A stretch of 7,228 nucleotides of DNA, taken from Myxococcales bacterium UBA5297. Its GTDB lineage: Bacteria > Myxococcota > Myxococcia > Myxococcales > UBA5297. Positions within the stretch are counted from its first letter, which is position 1. Every line of letters starts with the position of its first letter. The DNA lies in the NCBI GenBank assembly GCA_002408385.1, contig DHSB01000124.1:7365-14592 (forward strand), written 5' to 3'. The notes under the pieces were generated by a model. The model was given only the letters and a program-made list of their open reading frames with translations. It made no database searches and was not told the origin of the DNA. The translations under genes and the position numbers were made by a program. This document shows, piece by piece, positions 7,029 to 7,228 of this stretch.

Positions 7029-7228
7029 CCTGGTTCTACCCTCTGGCCGCCTGGTTCTACCCTCTGCCGGCCTGGTTCTACCTTCTGCTGGTCTGGTTCT
7101 ACCTTCTGCTGGCCTGGTTCTACCTTCTGCTGGCCTGGTTCTACCTTCTGCTGGCTTGGTTCTACCTTCTGCCGGCTTGGTTCTACGCTCTGCCGGCTTG
7201 GTTCTACCTTCTGCCGGCCTGGTTCTAC
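7029..7228. repeat. 21-bp tandem repeat array, at least 9.5 copies, running off the window
   Basis: Copies begin at 7029, 7050, 7071, 7092, 7113, 7134, 7155, 7176, 7197 and 7218 (the last cut after 11 bases), with an exact 21-base period. The core CTGGTTCTACCTTCTGCTGG varies at a few sites, mainly C/T. The GGTTCTAC block is the same in all copies; the first copy has a small change, GGCCG for GCCGG. There is no spacer between copies, so it is not a CRISPR. It starts about 145 bases after the hairpin. The stretch 6884-7028 shows nothing recognisable. Two minus-strand frames and one plus-strand frame stay open through the array, but no start or ribosome site lies in view. It could be a noncoding minisatellite, or the end of a gene entering from the right. 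Confidence 0.95.

Noticed and set aside
7029..7228. CRISPR array
   Set aside because: Copies are directly adjacent with no unique spacers and the unit is only 21 bases, so this is a simple tandem repeat.
7022..7228. Plus-strand WFYLLLA heptad frame as a membrane protein
   Set aside because: The frame has a stop at 7019-7021 and no start codon or ribosome site within the window, and repeat differences change residues (L/P, A/V) freely.

Overview
The window comes from a GC-rich bacterium. The neighbouring genes show a very strong G/C bias at third codon positions, clear Shine-Dalgarno sites and GTG starts next to ATG. The phylum cannot be fixed from the sequence alone.

Layout. From about 5631 down to 1, the minus strand carries the 5' part of a BREX phage-defence operon, read right to left: a brxE-like gene (5631-5062), brxA (DUF1819, 5065-4298), brxB (DUF1788, 4301-3657), an HNH endonuclease gene (3634-2774), and brxC (the P-loop ATPase, 2708 to the left edge, C-terminus missing). 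brxE and brxA overlap by GTGA, brxA and brxB by ATGA, so the first three genes look translationally coupled. A brxE-like gene followed by brxA-brxB-brxC is the published gene order of type 6 BREX. That type continues with pglX, pglZ, brxD and brxHI, which would lie beyond the left edge. The HNH gene is not part of the core set. It sits between brxB and brxC and is visibly lower in GC than its neighbours, so it looks like an accessory nuclease acquired by the operon.

Right of the operon is a 457-base divergent intergenic region (5632-6088). A plus-strand gene of unknown function follows (6089-6826, 245 aa, predicted mostly helical). After it come a strong 14-bp hairpin (6851-6883) and a 21-bp tandem repeat array (7029-7228) that runs off the right edge.

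How the parts fit. BREX blocks phage replication and methylates host DNA through PglX. BrxC is the large ATPase, BrxA is a DNA-binding protein in studied homologues, BrxB is an essential core protein of unknown activity, and BrxE is a poorly understood type 6 component. The HNH protein could add a nuclease arm, for example against phage DNA carrying modified bases, but that is inference. No WYL/BrxR-type regulator is visible at the 5' end. The plus-strand gene and the repeat array have no demonstrable link to BREX.
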